Origin: Chrysophaeum taylorii
Taxonomy: Eukaryota > Sar > Pelagophyceae > Pelagomonadales > Pelagomonadaceae
Direction of reading: 5' to 3'
NCBI GenBank assembly: GCA_029834535.1
Contig: JAQMWT010000490.1
Location: 1 to 64,000 of the forward strand
Length of the DNA: 64,000 nucleotides
Shown here: one piece after another, positions 43,486 through 54,747 of the stretch
Position numbering within the stretch: position 1 is the stretch's first letter
Layout of the letters: each line of letters opens with the position of its first letter
Notes under the pieces: model-generated
The model's input: the letters and a program-made list of their open reading frames with translations, nothing else
Databases searched by the model: none
What the model was told of the DNA's origin: nothing
Position numbers and translations under genes: made by a program

Positions 43486-45550
43486 AGTAAAGCCAAGTCG
43501 GGTTTTTTCCGGCCTTTTTCTCGGGGGGCAAGCCCCCCGAACCCCCCGCCGGGGGACATCCCCGGACCCCCCACCGCCTCGACGGCCGCCGCGTCTCGGG
43601 AGCCGACCAAAAACGCCGTCGCACGCCGTGGAAATTCAGTCTTTTCGGTTCTTGAAGATTTCTGCGCAACTTTTCGTCCTTGGGTTAGGGTGTGTACCGT
43701 TTTCCTTGCTTTACGTTGCGCGAAGCGTTCTGGGGGTTAGCGTTATGCCTGTTTATTTTCGGCTTTGCGTTTTTTACGGATGGACTATGTGATGGCGGAT
43801 GGCCGCTTTGTTTGGAGTATTTCCTTATAGACAATATTTTTGGTGTAGGCGCCGGGGTGGCGGCGGGCGTAGTGAGAAGGAGGGCGTAAAAAAGGCGAAA
43901 TCGCGTCGCATTTTTGCGCGCGCCAGAACCCCGAAAGGACCCCGAAAGATAAGATGGAGCCCCGATGCCGGCGTCGAGGCTCGCGTCCCTGGCTCGAGCG
44001 CGTCGTCCCGTTTGCCGGGCGAAGGCTCCATCGCCGTCGTCAACCTTCAACCTTCAAAAAGATCGGCCGAGGGTTTGTATAGCAAATAGCAAAAAAGAAT
44101 GAATAAGGGTAAGGGTTTTTTTCTTCGAATTACTCTCGAAAATATAACCACCAGGATCCGAACTCGAGACGCACGTAGCGCAACCTCCCCAGATTCTCGC
44201 TCGAAGTTCGTCGGTCTCTCCCACAACACAACACTCTCCTGCACTCCAAGATGAAAACATTTTATAAACAGCACCGCTTTTGGCGCATACATTGGCTAAA
44301 GAACAGAAAGTAGGTCGCGGGTGAAGCGTTTTGAAATAAATCGGCTTCACAAAACGCAGATTTTCTCGGGCCGTTTCGAACATACATGCTCGAAAGAACA
44401 GAATGTAGAGAACCGTTGATCTCGAGTGACTGACGGACTGACGTTTCCCAATTAATTATTGTGGACTAGTAAGGCCAAGTCGGTTTTTTTCCGGCCTTTT
44501 TCGGCCTTTTTCTCGGGGGGCAAGCCCCCCGAACCCCCCGAGAATTGGGGGGCTCTGCCCCCCAAACCCCCCGCCGGGGGACACCCCCGGACCCCCAGGG
44601 TCTCGACGGCCGCCGCGTCTCGGGAGCCGACCAAAAACGCCGTCGCACGCCGTGGTTCGGTTCGGCCGTGGCGGGAAGAGCGAGGCGTGGCCGTGGAAGC
44701 GGGCTTCGCCGTAGACGCGAGCGGGGAGGTCTTCGTCTCCGTGGGCGATGGCCAGAGCGCGGCCACGGGCGGTCGTCGCGGACGCGCGCGGGCGCGCGGC
44801 CGGTCGTCGGCGCGTGGGCGCGCGGCGCGCTCGTCGCGGTCGTCGCCGCGTTGTTCCTGGTCTTCGATCCGTAGGCGCTCCAGTAGTAGGTCGCGAGGTT
44901 TGCGATGGCCAGAGCCCGGCCAGTCCCAGGACGTGGCGCGACCACCGTCGACGAAAGCGAAATCGCAGTCGCAGACGCGTCGAGCTCGACGACGCCTCGA
45001 CGAAGGCCGCGACTTTACGGCGAGCCGTTGTCGCCCTAGTAAAGCCAAGTCGGTTTTTTTCCGGCCTTTTTCTCGGGGGGCAAGCCCCCCGAACCCCCCG
45101 GGAATTCGGGAATTGGGGGCTCTGCCCCCCAAACCCCCCGCCGGGGGACACCCCCTGACCCCCCACCGCCTCGAGGGCCGTCGCGTCTCGGGAGCCGACC
45201 AAAAACGCCGTCGCACGCCGTGGAAATTGAGTCTTTTCGGTTCTTGAAGATTCTGCGCAATTTTTCGTTCTTGGGTTAGGGTGTGTACTGTTTGCGCGAA
45301 GCGTTCTGGGGGTTAGCGTTATGAACCCCCTGAGAATTGGGGGGCTCTGCCCCCCAAACCCCCCGCCGGGGGACACCCCCGGACCCCCCACCGCCTCGAC
45401 GGCCGCCGCGTCTCGGGAGCCGACCAAAAACGCCGTCGCACGTCGTGGTTCGGTTCTTGAAGATTTCTGCGCAATTTTTCGTTCTTGGGTTAGGGTGTGT
45501 ACCGTTTTCGTTCCTTTCCGTTGCGCGAAGCGTTCTGGGGGTTAGCGTTA
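43486..45550 (+). repeat. GC-rich composite repeats, truncated modules
   Basis: A series of shortened units: M1 43487-43630, M2 43630-43885, last part of M3 43885-44085, M4 44085-44468, M1 44469-44650, middle of M3 44655-45037, M1 45038-45230, M2 fragment 45230-45325, M1 fragment 45325-45450, M2 fragment 45450-45550. Junctions lack target duplications, which suggests deletion and recombination between modules. Confidence 0.75.
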
Positions 45551-46488
45551 TCCTAACTACTAATCGACAGATGTTTGTCTGTTTGTCTGTTTGTCTGTTT
45601 GCTTGTCTGTCCCCCGATTTAGGGTAAGGATCAGGTAGGCCCGCGAGCCAGCCATTGATCCTCGAAGCCGTCTACGGCGACCTCGCAGACTATTTCCACG
45701 ACCCGCGGCGGCTCTTTCAGCGCGCCATTCTCACGCCCCGTCGAAACGATGTTGTCGATGCTGACAACGCGCGCATGACCGCGGCATTTTTTTCCCGAAG
45801 ACGAGGCGTCGGAGTTCTTTCGGCTGACTAGGTTGGGTCGGAAGCCGACGCCTCGCTCTTAACAGTCGAGTTTTCAACTCCCTGACAACCAACGACATGC
45901 TGACTTTGATCGTGAGCTTATAGTCTTCGCAACCTCGACCCGTCGCACGGCCACTGCAACGGTACCAGATACATGATCGATCGTGTCGTGTCACCGAGGC
46001 TCCTCCAACCTGCATCCCTCAAGCCCCACCGACGCCAAACGATCAACAAGAGCCAGAGGCAGACGCCCCGCAAAGTCGGCGTCCTCTTGCCCAAGCCCGT
46101 CTTCTGCCACGTCCAGCACTACGTGGCTCTCTGTCGATCGGCAACCCCGAGGATATGCTCTTCTGAGTCGACGACTCCACCCTACCCCACACGTGCTGCG
46201 CAATACCTATAAGCCCCCTCCCGGCGTCTACACGCGCACTGTAGGTGAGCTTACTGGGCCAGGTGAACTTGCTGGGGTTTGAGATTGGGACTCGGTGAAC
46301 TAAGTGACCAGGTGAACTTACTGAGACCAGGTGAACTTACGGAGGGTTTTAGAGTAAACTCAAAGGTTAGCGGCGTGTGCGGATCAAAGCGCCGTGGATT
46401 GGCGGAGGCGAGAGCGACGAGCTCAAAGGAGAGTGGGGTAAGTGGGTGTGAGCACGAGTGGGTTTACGATGGGATAGAGATTGGGACT
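45551..46488 (+). repeat. Rep1 unit, direct
   Basis: Starts CCTAACTACTAATCGACAG plus TTTG/TCTG runs and GATTTAGGGTAAGGATCAGG, then the Rep1 core and minisatellite. It ends at TTGGGACTAC, where it meets an inverted unit with no spacer. Confidence 0.85.
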
Positions 46489-47582
46489 ACAAGTGCAGGC
46501 CAGTAAGTTCACCTAGTCCCAATCTCTAACCCCAGTAAGTTCACCTGGTCCCAGTAAGTTTCATATAAGTTCACCTGGTCAGTAAGTTCACCTAGCTCTA
46601 ACCAACTCCTTTGAGCTCGTCGCTCTCGCCTCCGCCAATCTAAGCTGCTTTGATCCGCACGCGCCGCCAACCTTTGAGTTTACTCTAAAAACCCTTTACT
46701 CTGAAAACCCCAGTATGTTCACCTGGTCCCAGTTTCACCTGGTCACTCAGTCCACCTAGTCCCAATCTCAAACCCCAGTAAGTTCACGTGGTCCCAGTAA
46801 GTTCACCTATAGTGCGCGTGTAGACGCCGGGAGGGGGCTTATCGGTATTGCGCAGCACGTGTGGGGTAGGGTGGAGTCGTCGACCCAGATGAGTATATCC
46901 TCGGGGATGCCGATCGACAGAGAGCCACGTAGAGCTGGACGTGGCAGAAGACGGGCTTGGGAAAGAGGACGCCGACCTCGCGGGGCGTCTGGCCCTGGCT
47001 CTTGTTGATCGTTTGGCGTAGGCGGGCCTTAAGGGATACAGGTTGGAGGAGCCTCGGTGACACGACGCGATCGATCATGTATCCGGTGCCGTTGCAGAGG
47101 CCGTGCGACGGGTCGAGGTTGCGAAGACTTTAACCTCGCGATCAAAGTCAGCATGCCGTTGGTTGTCAGGGAGTTGAAAACTCGACTATAAAGAGCGAGG
47201 CGTCGTCTTCCGACCCAGCCTAGTCAGCGGAAAAGAACTCCGACGCCTCGTCTCCGGGAAAAAAAGGCCGCGGTCATGCGCGCGTTGTCAGCATCGACAA
47301 CATCGTTTCGACGGGGCGTGAGAATGGCGCGCTGAAAGAGCCGCCGCGGCTCGTGGAAATAGTCTGCGAGGTCGCCGTATACGGCTTGGAGGATCACTGT
47401 CTGGCTCTCGCGCCTACCTGATCCTTACTCTCGCGCCTACCTGATCCTTACCCTAAATCGAGGGACAGACAAACAGTCGACATTTAAAGACAGACAAACA
47501 GACTCTTAGCAGTCGACATTTAAAGACAGACAGACAAACAGACAAACAAACAGACAGACAAACATCTGTCGATTAGTAGTTA
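46489..47582 (-). repeat. Rep1 unit, inverted
   Basis: Reverse-complement Rep1 copy beginning AAGTGCAGGCCAGTAAG and ending with ACAAACAGACAG runs and TCTGTCGATTAGTAGTTAGG. With the unit to its left it forms a second inverted pair in the window. Confidence 0.85.
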
Positions 47583-47690
47583 GGAAGTGAACTAACTGAC
47601 CAGGTGAACTTACTGGGACCATACCTGAACTTACTAGGGTTAGAGATTGGGACTAGGTGAACTTACTGGCCTGCACTTGTGCCTGTTTAT
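47583..47690 (+). repeat. Rep1 minisatellite fragment
   Basis: A short direct-orientation piece of the GTGAACTTACTGGGACC minisatellite ending CCTGCACTTGT, joined directly to M2 sequence starting GCCTGTTTATTTTCGG. Confidence 0.75.
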
Positions 47691-48953
47691 TTTCGGCTTT
47701 GCGTTTTTTGCGGATGGACTATGTGATGGCGGATGGCCGCTTTCTTTATTGGAGTATTTCCTTATAGACAATTTTTTCGTGTAGGCGCCGGGGTGGCGGC
47801 GGGCGTACTGAGCAGGAGGGCGTGGCGCATAATCCATAGATAGCGGACGCGCCGTCGCGGTCGACGGTCCAGAGGTTCTCGCGGCGAGGACGGCCGCAGC
47901 GGGAAGAGCGAGGCGTGGCCCTGGAAGCGGGCTTCGCCGTAGACGCGAGCGGGGAGGTCTTCGTCTCCGTGGGCGATGGCCAGAGCGCGGCCACGGGCGG
48001 TCGTCGCGGACGCGCGCGGGCGCGCGGCCGGTCGTCGGCGCGTCGGCGCGCGGCGCGCTCGTCGCGGTCGTCGCCGCGTTGTTCCTGGTCTTCGATCCGT
48101 AGGCGCTCCAGTAGTAGGTCGCGAGGTTTGCGATGGCCAGAGCCCGGCCAGTCCCAGGACGTGGCGCGACCACCGTCGACGAAAGCGAAATCGCGGTCGC
48201 AGACGCGTCGAGCTCGACGACGCCTCGACGAAGGCCGCGACTTTACGGCGAGCCGTTGTCGCCCGCGGGGGAGAGTCCGAGGCCGCGGTCGGGACGGCGG
48301 TGGCCGCTCGCAGCGGCGACGAAGACGCCGGCACGCATCGTATCGAAGCGCTGGCAGACGCGTCGAGCGCGCCGCGGAGTTTTTTTTCGGGTTGGTCGAC
48401 TGGACGTCAACCCGCGGGCGAGTCCGAGTCCGCGGTCGCGACGGCGCTGGCCGCTCGCAGCGGCGACGAAGCCGGCGGCATCGTATCGAAGGTCAAACGG
48501 TGTTCGATCCACCGAGTCGACGGTCGAGTCTCGTTCGCTCTCGCGCGTTCTCGAGGACGTCCCGTCGGAAGAGCGAGTCGTGGCCGTGGAAGCGGGCTTT
48601 GACCGTAGACGCGAGCGCGGCAAGCCCTTCTCGATTTCGGTGGCCGGTCGCAGCGGCGACGAAGACGCCGGGCACAGCATCGCGCGCGTACCGAAGAGTT
48701 CGCGCGGAATAAAGGCGAAATCGCGTCGCATTTTTGCGCGCGCCAGAACCCCGAAAGAACATCGAAAGAAAAACCCCGGCATGCCATGCCGGCGTCGAGG
48801 CTCGCGTCCCTGGCTCGAGCGTGTCGTCCCGTTTGCCGGGCGAAGGCTCCATCGCCGTCGCACGCGTCAACCTTACTTCAAAAAAGATCGGCCGAGGATT
48901 TGCATAGCAAAAAAAGAGGAAGCAGCGTAAGGGTTTTCTTTTTATTAGAAATA
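47686..48953 (+). repeat. GC-rich composite repeat, M2 end and M3
   Basis: The second half of M2 (47686-47825) followed by a full M3 (47825-48905) with the near-palindrome CCGGCATGCCATGCCGG at 48776-48792, then 50 bp of M4 start. The right side is cut by an inverted Rep1 unit. Confidence 0.8.
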
Positions 48954-49735
48954 CAAGTGCAGGCCAGTAAGTTCACCTAGTCCCAATCTCTAACCCCAGT
49001 AAGTTCACCTAATCCCAGTAAGTCCACCTGGTCAGTAAGTTCACCTAATCCCAGTAAGTCCACCTGGTCAGTAAGTTCACCTAGTCCCAATCTCTAACCC
49101 CAGTAAGTTCGGCGTAAACCCACTCGTGCTCACACCCACTCACCCCACTCTCCTTCGAGCTTGTCGCTCTCACCTCCGCCAATCTAAGCCGCTTTTATCC
49201 GTACACGCCGCTAGCCTTTGCGTTCACTCTAAAAACCCCTGTAAGTTCACTTGGTCCCAGTAAGTTCACCTGGTCACTTAGTTCACCGGAGGAGCCTCGG
49301 TGACAACGACACGATCGATCATGTATCTGGTACCGTTGCAGTGGCCGTGCGACGGGTCGAGTTTGCGAAGACTTTAAGCTCGCGATCAAAGTCAGCATGC
49401 CGTTGGTTGTCAGGGAGTTCAAAACTCGACTGTAAAGAGCGAGGCGTCGGCTTCCGACCCAACCTAGTCGGCCGAAAAGAACTCCGACGCCTCGTCTTCG
49501 GGAAAAAAAGGCCGCGGTCATGCGCGCGTTGTCAGCATCGACAACATCGTTTCGACGGGGCGTGAGAATGGCGCGCTGAAAGAGCCGCCGCGGGTCGTGG
49601 AAACAGTCTGCGAGGGCGCCGTAGACGGCTTGGAGGATCACTGCCTGGCTCGCGCGCCTACCTGATCCTTACCCTAAATCGAGGGACAGACAGACAGACA
49701 AACAAACAAACATCTGTCGATTAGTAGTTAAGACT
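48954..49735 (-). repeat. Rep1 unit, inverted, internally deleted
   Basis: Minisatellite (48957-49285) joined to the second half of the Rep1 core (from GGAGGAGCCTCGGTGACAAC). The first ~170 bp of the core in this orientation, including the sequence that gives the GAGGATATGCTCTTC block, is missing. Confidence 0.8.
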
Positions 49736-50361
49736 AAGGGTTTTCTTCTTCGAAATACTCGATTTTTACGGCTACCGGTGTCCAATCTACTACGGGGTTT
49801 GAACTCGAGACCAGGGACCTAGGCGCACCACATACCCGAAAATCGTCTTGACCCACACTCCCCAGGCTACACTCAGCATACATATCGACCAACAGGATCC
49901 GAAATCGAGACGTACGTACCGCAACCACCCCAGATTCTCGCTCAAACTTCTTCGCTCTCTCCCATACTATAACGCTCTCACAGATGCGGAGAAGAAAACA
50001 TGTTATAAATAGCAGCGCTTTTGGCGCATACATTAGCGAAAGAACAGAAAGTAGGTCGCGGGTGAAGCGCTTTGAAATAAATCGACTTTACAAAACGCGC
50101 CCAAAGTTCTTCGGTCTCTCCCATACAACAACGCTCTCAAAGCCAAGAAGAAAACATTTTATAAACAAAAGTGCTTTTGGCGCATACATTAGCAAAAGAA
50201 CAGAAAGTAGGTCGCGGGTGAAGCGTTTTGAAATAAATCGACTTTACAAAACGCAGATTTTCTCGGGCCGTTTCGAACATACATGCTCGAAAGAACAGAA
50301 AGTATAGGCCCGGTAATGTTTCCTCACAGACACACTGACGTTTCCCAATTAATTATTGTGG
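49736..50361 (+). repeat. M4 module, two partial copies
   Basis: M4 from CTAAGGGTTTTCTTCTTCGA to the AAACGC motif at about 50098, then a second partial M4 (about 50100-50361) ending CCCAATTAATTATTGTGGA. There it joins element D instead of the usual CTAGTAA and M1. Confidence 0.75.
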
Positions 50362-50415
50362 ATAAGAGGGGAGTAGGGAGGGTAAAGGGTAAGGGTCGAG
50401 GTTGATATCACTGAA
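50362..50415 (-). repeat. Left 54-bp direct repeat of unit D
   Basis: Matches 53748-53801 except for A versus G at one position. It directly follows the M4 motif AATTAATTATTGTGG. Confidence 0.85.
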
Positions 50416-50921
50416 CACCACCTCGAACGACACTTCGGTGCTCCGGGTAAGCATGACGGTCGTTCGTACGTACGTGTCATGACTCGGTCAAGACGGACGA
50501 TGGGAGACGTAAAGGTGAGGGGCGGTGGAATCGTTCCACGAGACAGAGATGCATGTGAACTGAGCTGTGAGCGCGGTTCACGTTGATTTCCTTGACTACT
50601 AAGCAGGAGGCACGGTAACATCCGGTGATCTTGTTGTTGTTGACGTGCCATGAAGTGACGAACAATGATCGAGGGTGCTGGTTTGTCCAGATCAACCAGT
50701 GCAGTGGCCTGGGAGGCCCACTGTGAAGTGGTGGGTTGGTAGTGTCCCTATGACCTTGCTTGGGACTTGCAGGTGGTCTTGGAGTGATGCAAGTAGTCCA
50801 GAGTCTTTAGCGCGGGAATGCAATTTGCATGCTTCAGCGTCGGACTTAAAATGTTCACAGGCGTAACGACAGCAGCTGATGTTTGACGCGATGCACGTGC
50901 TTCGTGAGATCATCGTATTGT

Positions 50922-53426
50922 TCAAGGCAGATAGCATGTGTATCTCACATCCCTGGTGTGCGGTTTGCATTGCACCTGATTCTTGAGGTGAGCTGTATGC
51001 GTGTCGTGTACAGGGACAAGGTAGTCGTGTTTCAATTCGACTGTGTAATCGCTTGTAGACTCGTTGTAGGTGAACATGGTTGTGAGAATGTCACGCGTTA
51101 CCATATCTGTGTGCAGGGTGGGTAAGGCGTTCATCCTGGCTTCATCGTCTGTAGAGCCAGTGACTGTAGTTGTACGCTGACAAGTGTCCTCATAGGTCAA
51201 GTGGTCATGCTGCTGAAAGTCTGTGGGTTCCAGTTGTCCGCGTATGAAGTTTGTTTGCTGCGCCTGTGTGTATGCAGGGACGACAGGTGTCAAAGTTTGT
51301 GTTGACATCCAGATCTCGTTGACGGTGAGGTCTAGCTTGAAGAGCTGTTTCTCACGGGTGTTGCACAGGTCAGCTGTTGTGCCTTCAAGTGGCAAGAACT
51401 CGGACATGCTTGGAGTAGGCGGATGCGCGTGGGGCTGCGGCGCGGCTTTGGCGTAGGCAGCGTCTGCGCGATCATTGAAGGAATCGGCGGTACACGTAGC
51501 GCGAAGATCATTGGAGGAATCGGCGGTACTGGTAGCGACAAGTGAGTCTTGTGAATTACTTGTGTGTGACGGTGATGCAGGCTTTACCCCCTCGAGTTGA
51601 ATCTCTTGGGAGAGGGGCGACTCGCACGTGGTGGCGACAGCAGAGGTGATGCTGGTGTCTGGCCACACGGGTGTGGAGACCGGATGAGCGGGGTCAGGAT
51701 GGCTGGCGATGTCCGGCGTGTTGGTTTCACCAGGGGCTGGTTCATCGAGAGCTGGACCGTCGGCTTCGTCGGGAGGAAGAAGACCGGTCGAGTCATACGG
51801 TCGTTTCTCAGCAAGAAGAGGCGACTGCGGAGGTTGCGAGGCTTGCGGGATCAACGTATTGCGCGGCAGTGCAGTGGTGCTGGGTTGACAATCACTGTGG
51901 GGTGCCGTTTGGGTGTACGAGTCGGACGGGTCGTGGTCGTGGACGTGGCCGTCGGACTGAATGCATGGGTCGAGACTTGGATAGTCTACGGTGGACCGAG
52001 TGCGGGGTGACGGTTGATACGCGTGGAGACGATGGGCGTCCGTGACGGGCGGAGCACGAGCCGGTGCTGGGCATGTACGGGTGGTGGGTTCCGAGTCGGA
52101 TCGGACGCGCGTGTCGCGGGTATCGATGTCCTCGTCGGGTCGAGTACGCGGATCTATGTGCTTGGGGAGTTCGAGGCAGTTCGGGCGTTGAACTTCCTTG
52201 GCGAGTCGGGTGCGCGGGTCGATGTTCGCGTGGAGGTTGAGGCTGTGAACTTCCTCGTCTTCCTGGTCTGACCGATGACACGGGTAAAGGATCGGAGGGA
52301 CTTCTTCGTCGGACCGAGTACGTGAGTCGAGGGTCGAGGTGATTGGGGCGAGATGTATGACTTCCCCGTCGGACCGAGTACGTGTGGCGAGGGTCGGAGG
52401 ATCGGGAGAAAGACGTATTGCTTCCCCGTCGAACCGATCACGGGAGTCGGTCGGGTCGAGTCCGTGCGCTTTGTCGGGGCGCGAGTGACGGTGGTACCGG
52501 GTGGCGCGGGGTTGCGTGCGCGAACGTACCGAGGTGGCGCGCATTGCGGTGTCGCTTTGAGAGCGTTCAAGCGAAGCAGTGACACGTTGGGCTAGGAGAT
52601 TTTCAAGCGGAGGGCGCGAGGCAACGTCGAGTTCGCCTGGGGCGCGGGGATCCGCAGCGGGGTCGGCGTGGGCACCACGGAGGGCGTGGGGCGCGTCGTT
52701 GGCCGGAACTTTGGCATCGACAGCGTCGAGATCGCGGTGAGCTTTGGTGGCATCAACGTCAGCGTGGTGGACTTCAACTACTGCGTATTCTTGTGTGAGG
52801 GTCCGGGTCGGGTGAGAGGCGGCGACGGGAGCGCCGGAAGCATCGGAAGAGGCGGCGTCGAGGGCACGGCGGGCGAGGTCGGCCGTGACAGAGGCGTTGA
52901 CGGAGTCAGCCACTTTGGCTGCAGCGGATGCGTCACGGGCGTCGCGACGAGTGGCGCGGGCGATGGCTCGTTTGGCCCGTCTGGCCGCAACTGACGCTTT
53001 GCGGGCGTCACGAAGAGCACGGTCGGTCGATGCAGAGGCGTTGCGGACGTCGCGGCAAGCGGCGCGGAGAAGAGCACGTTTGGCGCGGAGAGCCGCATCA
53101 GAAGCGCTATTGGCGTCACGGAGAGCACACTTGGCACGGTCAGCCGCACGCGAGGCTAAGAGAGCGTCGTGGTCGTCGAGAGCGCGCTTCGCATTTTGGG
53201 CCGCAACAAATTCGTCGTGGGCGTCGCGGGCGTCGAGAGCACGCTTCGCGCGGTGAGCCGCAAGGGCGGCGTCGTAGACATCATCGTGGGGCGCGTCTGA
53301 CTTGGAGTCGAGCTTGGAGGACAGGTGGACCTTGGCACGCGAGAAAGGCCTCGTTGTGGGCATCGAAGATGGCATCGAACGTGTCGTAGGTGACCATGGA
53401 CGCGAGCTTGGCATCGAGCTTGGCAT
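50922..53426 (-). CDS. Unit D: repetitive hypothetical protein, 834 codons
   Basis: An ATG-initiated frame. Residues 50-200 form an Ala/Arg/Lys/Asp-rich helical repeat (AKRALDARDAHDEF, AKRALDDHDALLAS, and so on), encoded by a degenerate tandem repeat at about 52830-53270. Residues 330-450 hold several DPRTRSDEEV-like repeats, followed by Pro/Thr/Asp-rich low complexity. No enzymatic motif is seen. Just upstream a different phase encodes coiled-coil sequence (EDLKSIKENMVTNDALDAKL), so the original start was probably further upstream. The architecture resembles the gag-like protein of element A without evident sequence homology. Confidence 0.45.
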   Translation of the reverse strand: MPSSMPSSRPWSPTTRSMPSSMPTTRPFSRAKVHLSSKLDSKSDAPHDDVYDAALAAHRAKRALDARDAHDEFVAAQNAKRALDDHDALLASRAADRAKCALRDANSASDAALRAKRALLRAACRDVRNASASTDRALRDARKASVAARRAKRAIARATRRDARDASAAAKVADSVNASVTADLARRALDAASSDASGAPVAASHPTRTLTQEYAVVEVHHADVDATKAHRDLDAVDAKVPANDAPHALRGAHADPAADPRAPGELDVASRPPLENLLAQRVTASLERSQSDTAMRATSVRSRTQPRATRYHRHSRPDKAHGLDPTDSRDRFDGEAIRLSPDPPTLATRTRSDGEVIHLAPITSTLDSRTRSDEEVPPILYPCHRSDQEDEEVHSLNLHANIDPRTRLAKEVQRPNCLELPKHIDPRTRPDEDIDTRDTRVRSDSEPTTRTCPAPARAPPVTDAHRLHAYQPSPRTRSTVDYPSLDPCIQSDGHVHDHDPSDSYTQTAPHSDCQPSTTALPRNTLIPQASQPPQSPLLAEKRPYDSTGLLPPDEADGPALDEPAPGETNTPDIASHPDPAHPVSTPVWPDTSITSAVATTCESPLSQEIQLEGVKPASPSHTSNSQDSLVATSTADSSNDLRATCTADSFNDRADAAYAKAAPQPHAHPPTPSMSEFLPLEGTTADLCNTREKQLFKLDLTVNEIWMSTQTLTPVVPAYTQAQQTNFIRGQLEPTDFQQHDHLTYEDTCQRTTTVTGSTDDEARMNALPTLHTDMVTRDILTTMFTYNESTSDYTVELKHDYLVPVHDTHTAHLKNQVQCKPHTRDVRYTCYLP

Positions 53427-53484
53427 CGAGTGCGTCGTTGGTGACCATGTTCTCCTTGATGGACTTAAGGTCTTCTTGGGTAGA

Positions 53485-53718
53485 CTACTTGATGGACGTC
53501 AGATCGTCTTCTTGACTTGCGTAAGGATTCGACCGGTTGACTCCGGAAAACCTTTTGCCGGATTTTGTGCGTCGGCCTGAGAGCGCAGGTGTCGATCGTC
53601 CTCCCACTTCATGGTGAGGGTCCCCAGGGCTAGCCCAGGTGCCCATAACCTCCAAGGAAGTGGAATCATCCACTTGTTGATGTGGCTGATCTGGCTGGGG
53701 TGGAGCGGTTGCTTCCAT
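53485..53718 (-). CDS. Unit D: short upstream ORF, likely N-terminus of the 834-codon protein
   Basis: A 77-codon ATG-initiated frame with Pro/Ser-rich sequence ending DDLTSIK at a TAG. Past the stop the same phase continues with STQEDLKSIKENMVTNDA and further coiled-coil residues to about 53300, where the 834-codon frame takes over. I infer one gene broken by a stop and a frameshift. Confidence 0.35.
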   Translation of the reverse strand: MEATAPPQPDQPHQQVDDSTSLEVMGTWASPGDPHHEVGGRSTPALSGRRTKSGKRFSGVNRSNPYASQEDDLTSIK

Positions 53719-53747
53719 TTGGTTTCATATGATGGCGTTAGTCGAGA

Positions 53748-53801
53748 ATAAGAGGGGAGTAGGGAGGGTAAAGGGTGAGGGTCGAGGTTGATATCACTGA
53801 A
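53748..53801 (-). repeat. Right 54-bp direct repeat of unit D
   Basis: Second copy of the repeat at 50362-50415. Immediately flanked by GTCGAG on both sides (53741-53746 and 53802-53807). Confidence 0.85.
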
Positions 53802-54466
53802 GTCGAGGAAGCCAGAATTCAGTTTTCTGACTTTTCTGACGGACCGGGTCGCTCATGGGAGCATGGTGTACGTACCCAGGGAACATAAATTTTGGGTACC
53901 TCTATGGCATCATAAAAAGTCCAAAGTTGGGATCAAGTGTATAACGGCTGCTACGTGGCTGCAACCCTGCCCTGACTCGCTTGAAGCCGCTCTAAAAAGA
54001 GGGACGCGCACAGAGGTGGCGGTGCGTGTGGGTGCTTGTAGGTTTTGGTGTGGTGTGTGGGCACGCGCTCAGAGGTGGTGTGGGGTGGGGTGGGGTGGGA
54101 TGGGATGGGGTGGGGTGGCAGCCGAGCCTGGAATGGCAGCGCGCTTAGTTGCGGCCGCGGCCGCGGCCGCGGCCGCGATGTCGAGCAGGCTTCGCGCTCA
54201 GCGTGGTGGTCAGACCGGAAGTAGTAGGAGAACGGGAGCCAAAAGCCCGCGGAGGGAAAACAGGCCCGCGTGCACTTTGCGACGAGATCCCGGGGGTGAA
54301 AAACCCAAGGCGGAAGGCCGGGCCGCGCAACATACCTCAGCATCGAGGTGACCCCGGGGCTCACGCTCTCGAGGCGGCGGTGGGTCGTCCGGCCAGCCGC
54401 GTAACGCACGAAGTGGGTCTTGCGCACCCCCCCACACAAACACCGTGACCCCGCGCTTTACCGGAC
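53802..54466. other. Unassigned sequence with GGGGT and GGCCGC runs
   Basis: No gene is recognised. A GGGGT/GGGAT-rich run lies at about 54076-54118 and a GCGGCC run at 54151-54177. The remainder is GC-rich with frames open on both strands. Confidence 0.5.
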
Positions 54467-54662
54467 TAGAGATAGAAATTTTGAATTAGGTTTAGTACCC
54501 CCCTATCCTAGGGTTAGCTCTCTTACTTTTAGCACCTTTTGATTTAAGAAAACGCTGTGTTATTCACGCCGGCTGTCCTCGTTACAGGAGACAGATACGA
54601 GGGCCGACTACCACTGCTCTCACTCTGCTGAAGGGTAACACAGTCAAAATTACTGTTCTCTA
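54467..54662 (+). repeat. 5' LTR of element B
   Basis: This 196-bp LTR starts TAGAGATAGAAATTTTG and ends TTACTGTTCTCTA. It aligns, with many differences, to the LTRs of elements A and C read in their sense: shared blocks include the start, a C-run, CGCTGTGT, ACTACCACTGC, CACAGT and the end. No target duplication can be tested because the right end is lost. Confidence 0.75.
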
Positions 54663-54695
54663 GGTATTGGGCACCAGTCCCGGTATCAGCAGAGT
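54663..54695 (+). other. Candidate primer-binding region of element B
   Basis: Directly after the LTR: GGTATTGGGCACCAGTCCCG followed by GTATCAGCAGAG. The first 20 bases resemble the equivalent site of element A. GGTATCAGCAGAG is close to the GGTATCAGAGC used by many plant elements with initiator tRNA-Met. I cannot decide which part primes. Confidence 0.4.
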
Positions 54696-54747
54696 CCCAG
54701 GATTTCCAGAAGAGTTCCGCCCCCTGACGTTCCTGAACCAAAACAAG

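Larger units (their letters stand above)
50362..53801 (-). other. Unit 'D': 3.4-kb segment bounded by 54-bp direct repeats
   Basis: ATAAGAGGGGAGTAGGGAGG and 34 further bases occur at 50362-50415 and 53748-53801 with one mismatch. The left boundary cuts M4 cleanly. The right copy is itself flanked by GTCGAG on both sides. A long minus-strand ORF lies between. It could be a small LTR-bounded non-autonomous element, but the repeats are very short for LTRs and I found no target duplication around the whole unit. Confidence 0.5.

Noticed and set aside
54076-54177. GGGGT and GGCCGC runs as a CpG-island promoter for element B
   Set aside because: They lie outside the LTR and there is no independent evidence of promoter function.
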